Below, in pieces: positions 63,905 through 64,000 of a stretch of DNA of 64,000 nucleotides. The notes beneath the pieces are model-generated. The model was not told where the DNA came from. It saw nothing but the letters and a program-made list of their open reading frames with translations, and ran no database searches. How positions within the stretch are numbered: the first letter of the stretch is position 1; each line of letters starts with the position of its first letter. The DNA is from Pseudochelatococcus sp050946405 (GTDB taxonomy: Bacteria > Pseudomonadota > Alphaproteobacteria > Rhizobiales > Beijerinckiaceae). The position numbers were made by a program, and so were the translations under genes. The stretch is taken from contig NZ_JBMNUS010000013.1 in NCBI RefSeq assembly GCF_050946405.1, positions 71,443 through 135,442 on the forward strand, read 5' to 3'.

Positions 63905-63933
63905 TTGACATGGATATTTGTGTGATCTAGATA
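63905..63933 (+). promoter_or_regulatory. Sigma70-like promoter pointing out of the window
   Basis: TTGACA at 63905-63910, a 17-bp spacer, and TAGATA at 63928-63933. The hexamers are close to consensus and the spacing is ideal. The transcript would start near 63940 and run off the right edge, so the gene it serves is not visible. Confidence 0.6.
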
Positions 63934-64000
63934 GGGGTCACACCGGCGCTGCGGCTTACGAGTTTTGCGGCGACGGACTGGTTTTTCTTTAGGTTGCGTC

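Noticed and set aside
1..64000. CRISPR arrays, tRNA/rRNA genes, transposases, MbtH-like gene
   Set aside because: Looked for and not seen. The only short-spaced repeats are those listed, and no MbtH-like small ORF was recognised in the cluster.

Overview
The window is very GC-rich and carries gene families typical of Alphaproteobacteria, probably Hyphomicrobiales (Rhizobiales): a polyamine-type ABC importer with GMC, aldehyde and FAD-linked dehydrogenases, a PuuR-like regulator, an Lrp/alr/dadA locus, a ChrB-N/MFS pair and a methyl-accepting chemotaxis protein. No rRNA, tRNA, CRISPR array, transposase or replication origin was recognised.

Left third (1-21429), catabolism. The window opens inside a D-2-hydroxyacid dehydrogenase gene. 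A LysR regulator is then divergent from a long + strand operon: ATPase, HAD hydrolase, PuuB-like FAD oxidoreductase, binding protein, two permeases, GMC oxidoreductase, two aldehyde dehydrogenases, a tartrate/D-malate dehydrogenase-type enzyme and a small cupin. An omega-amino acid:pyruvate aminotransferase diverges from a PuuR-like regulator. An Lrp/AsnC regulator diverges from alr-dadA (alanine racemisation and D-alanine oxidation). Together these look like uptake and oxidation of an amine or polyamine through aldehyde to acid, plus alanine recycling. A ChrB-N protein and an MFS transporter follow.

Middle (21430-59166), a lipopeptide biosynthetic cluster. A 4863-residue hybrid enzyme has the order acyl-AMP ligase, ACP, KS, AT, ACP, aminotransferase, C, adenylation remnant, PCP, C, C, A(Thr-like), PCP, C. 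Its front half has the logic of the iturin/mycosubtilin synthetases of Bacillus: activate a fatty acid, extend it with malonate, and transaminate to a beta-amino fatty acyl chain. It is followed by an asparagine synthetase, a second synthetase (A-PCP-C-A with inserted methyltransferase-PCP-E), a SyrD/PvdE-type cyclic-peptide exporter, a beta-lactamase-fold serine hydrolase fused to an autotransporter barrel, a type II thioesterase (- strand), a DUF697 protein, a two-helix membrane peptide, an SPFH/band-7 protein, a terminal synthetase (C-A(Asp-like)-PCP-TE) and a Sfp-type phosphopantetheinyl transferase (- strand). Read colinearly, the product would be: beta-amino fatty acid, optional residue X (the module lacks its own A domain), Thr, an unassigned residue, a D-aromatic residue that may be methylated, then Asp, released by the TE as a linear or cyclic lipopeptide. 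The exporter, surface hydrolase and SPFH/DUF697 set are candidates for export, processing and self-protection.

Right end (59167-64000). A secreted alpha/beta hydrolase, a lone BMP-type periplasmic binding protein (- strand), a methyl-accepting chemotaxis protein, and a good sigma70-like promoter pointing out of the window.

The most unusual features are the adenylation-less module with its A-domain stump, the tandem C-C didomain, the PRMT-like methyltransferase inserted in an A domain, the hydrolase-autotransporter fusion, and the DUF697/small membrane protein/SPFH trio. Substrate predictions come from hand alignment of A-domain pockets to GrsA and should be recomputed.
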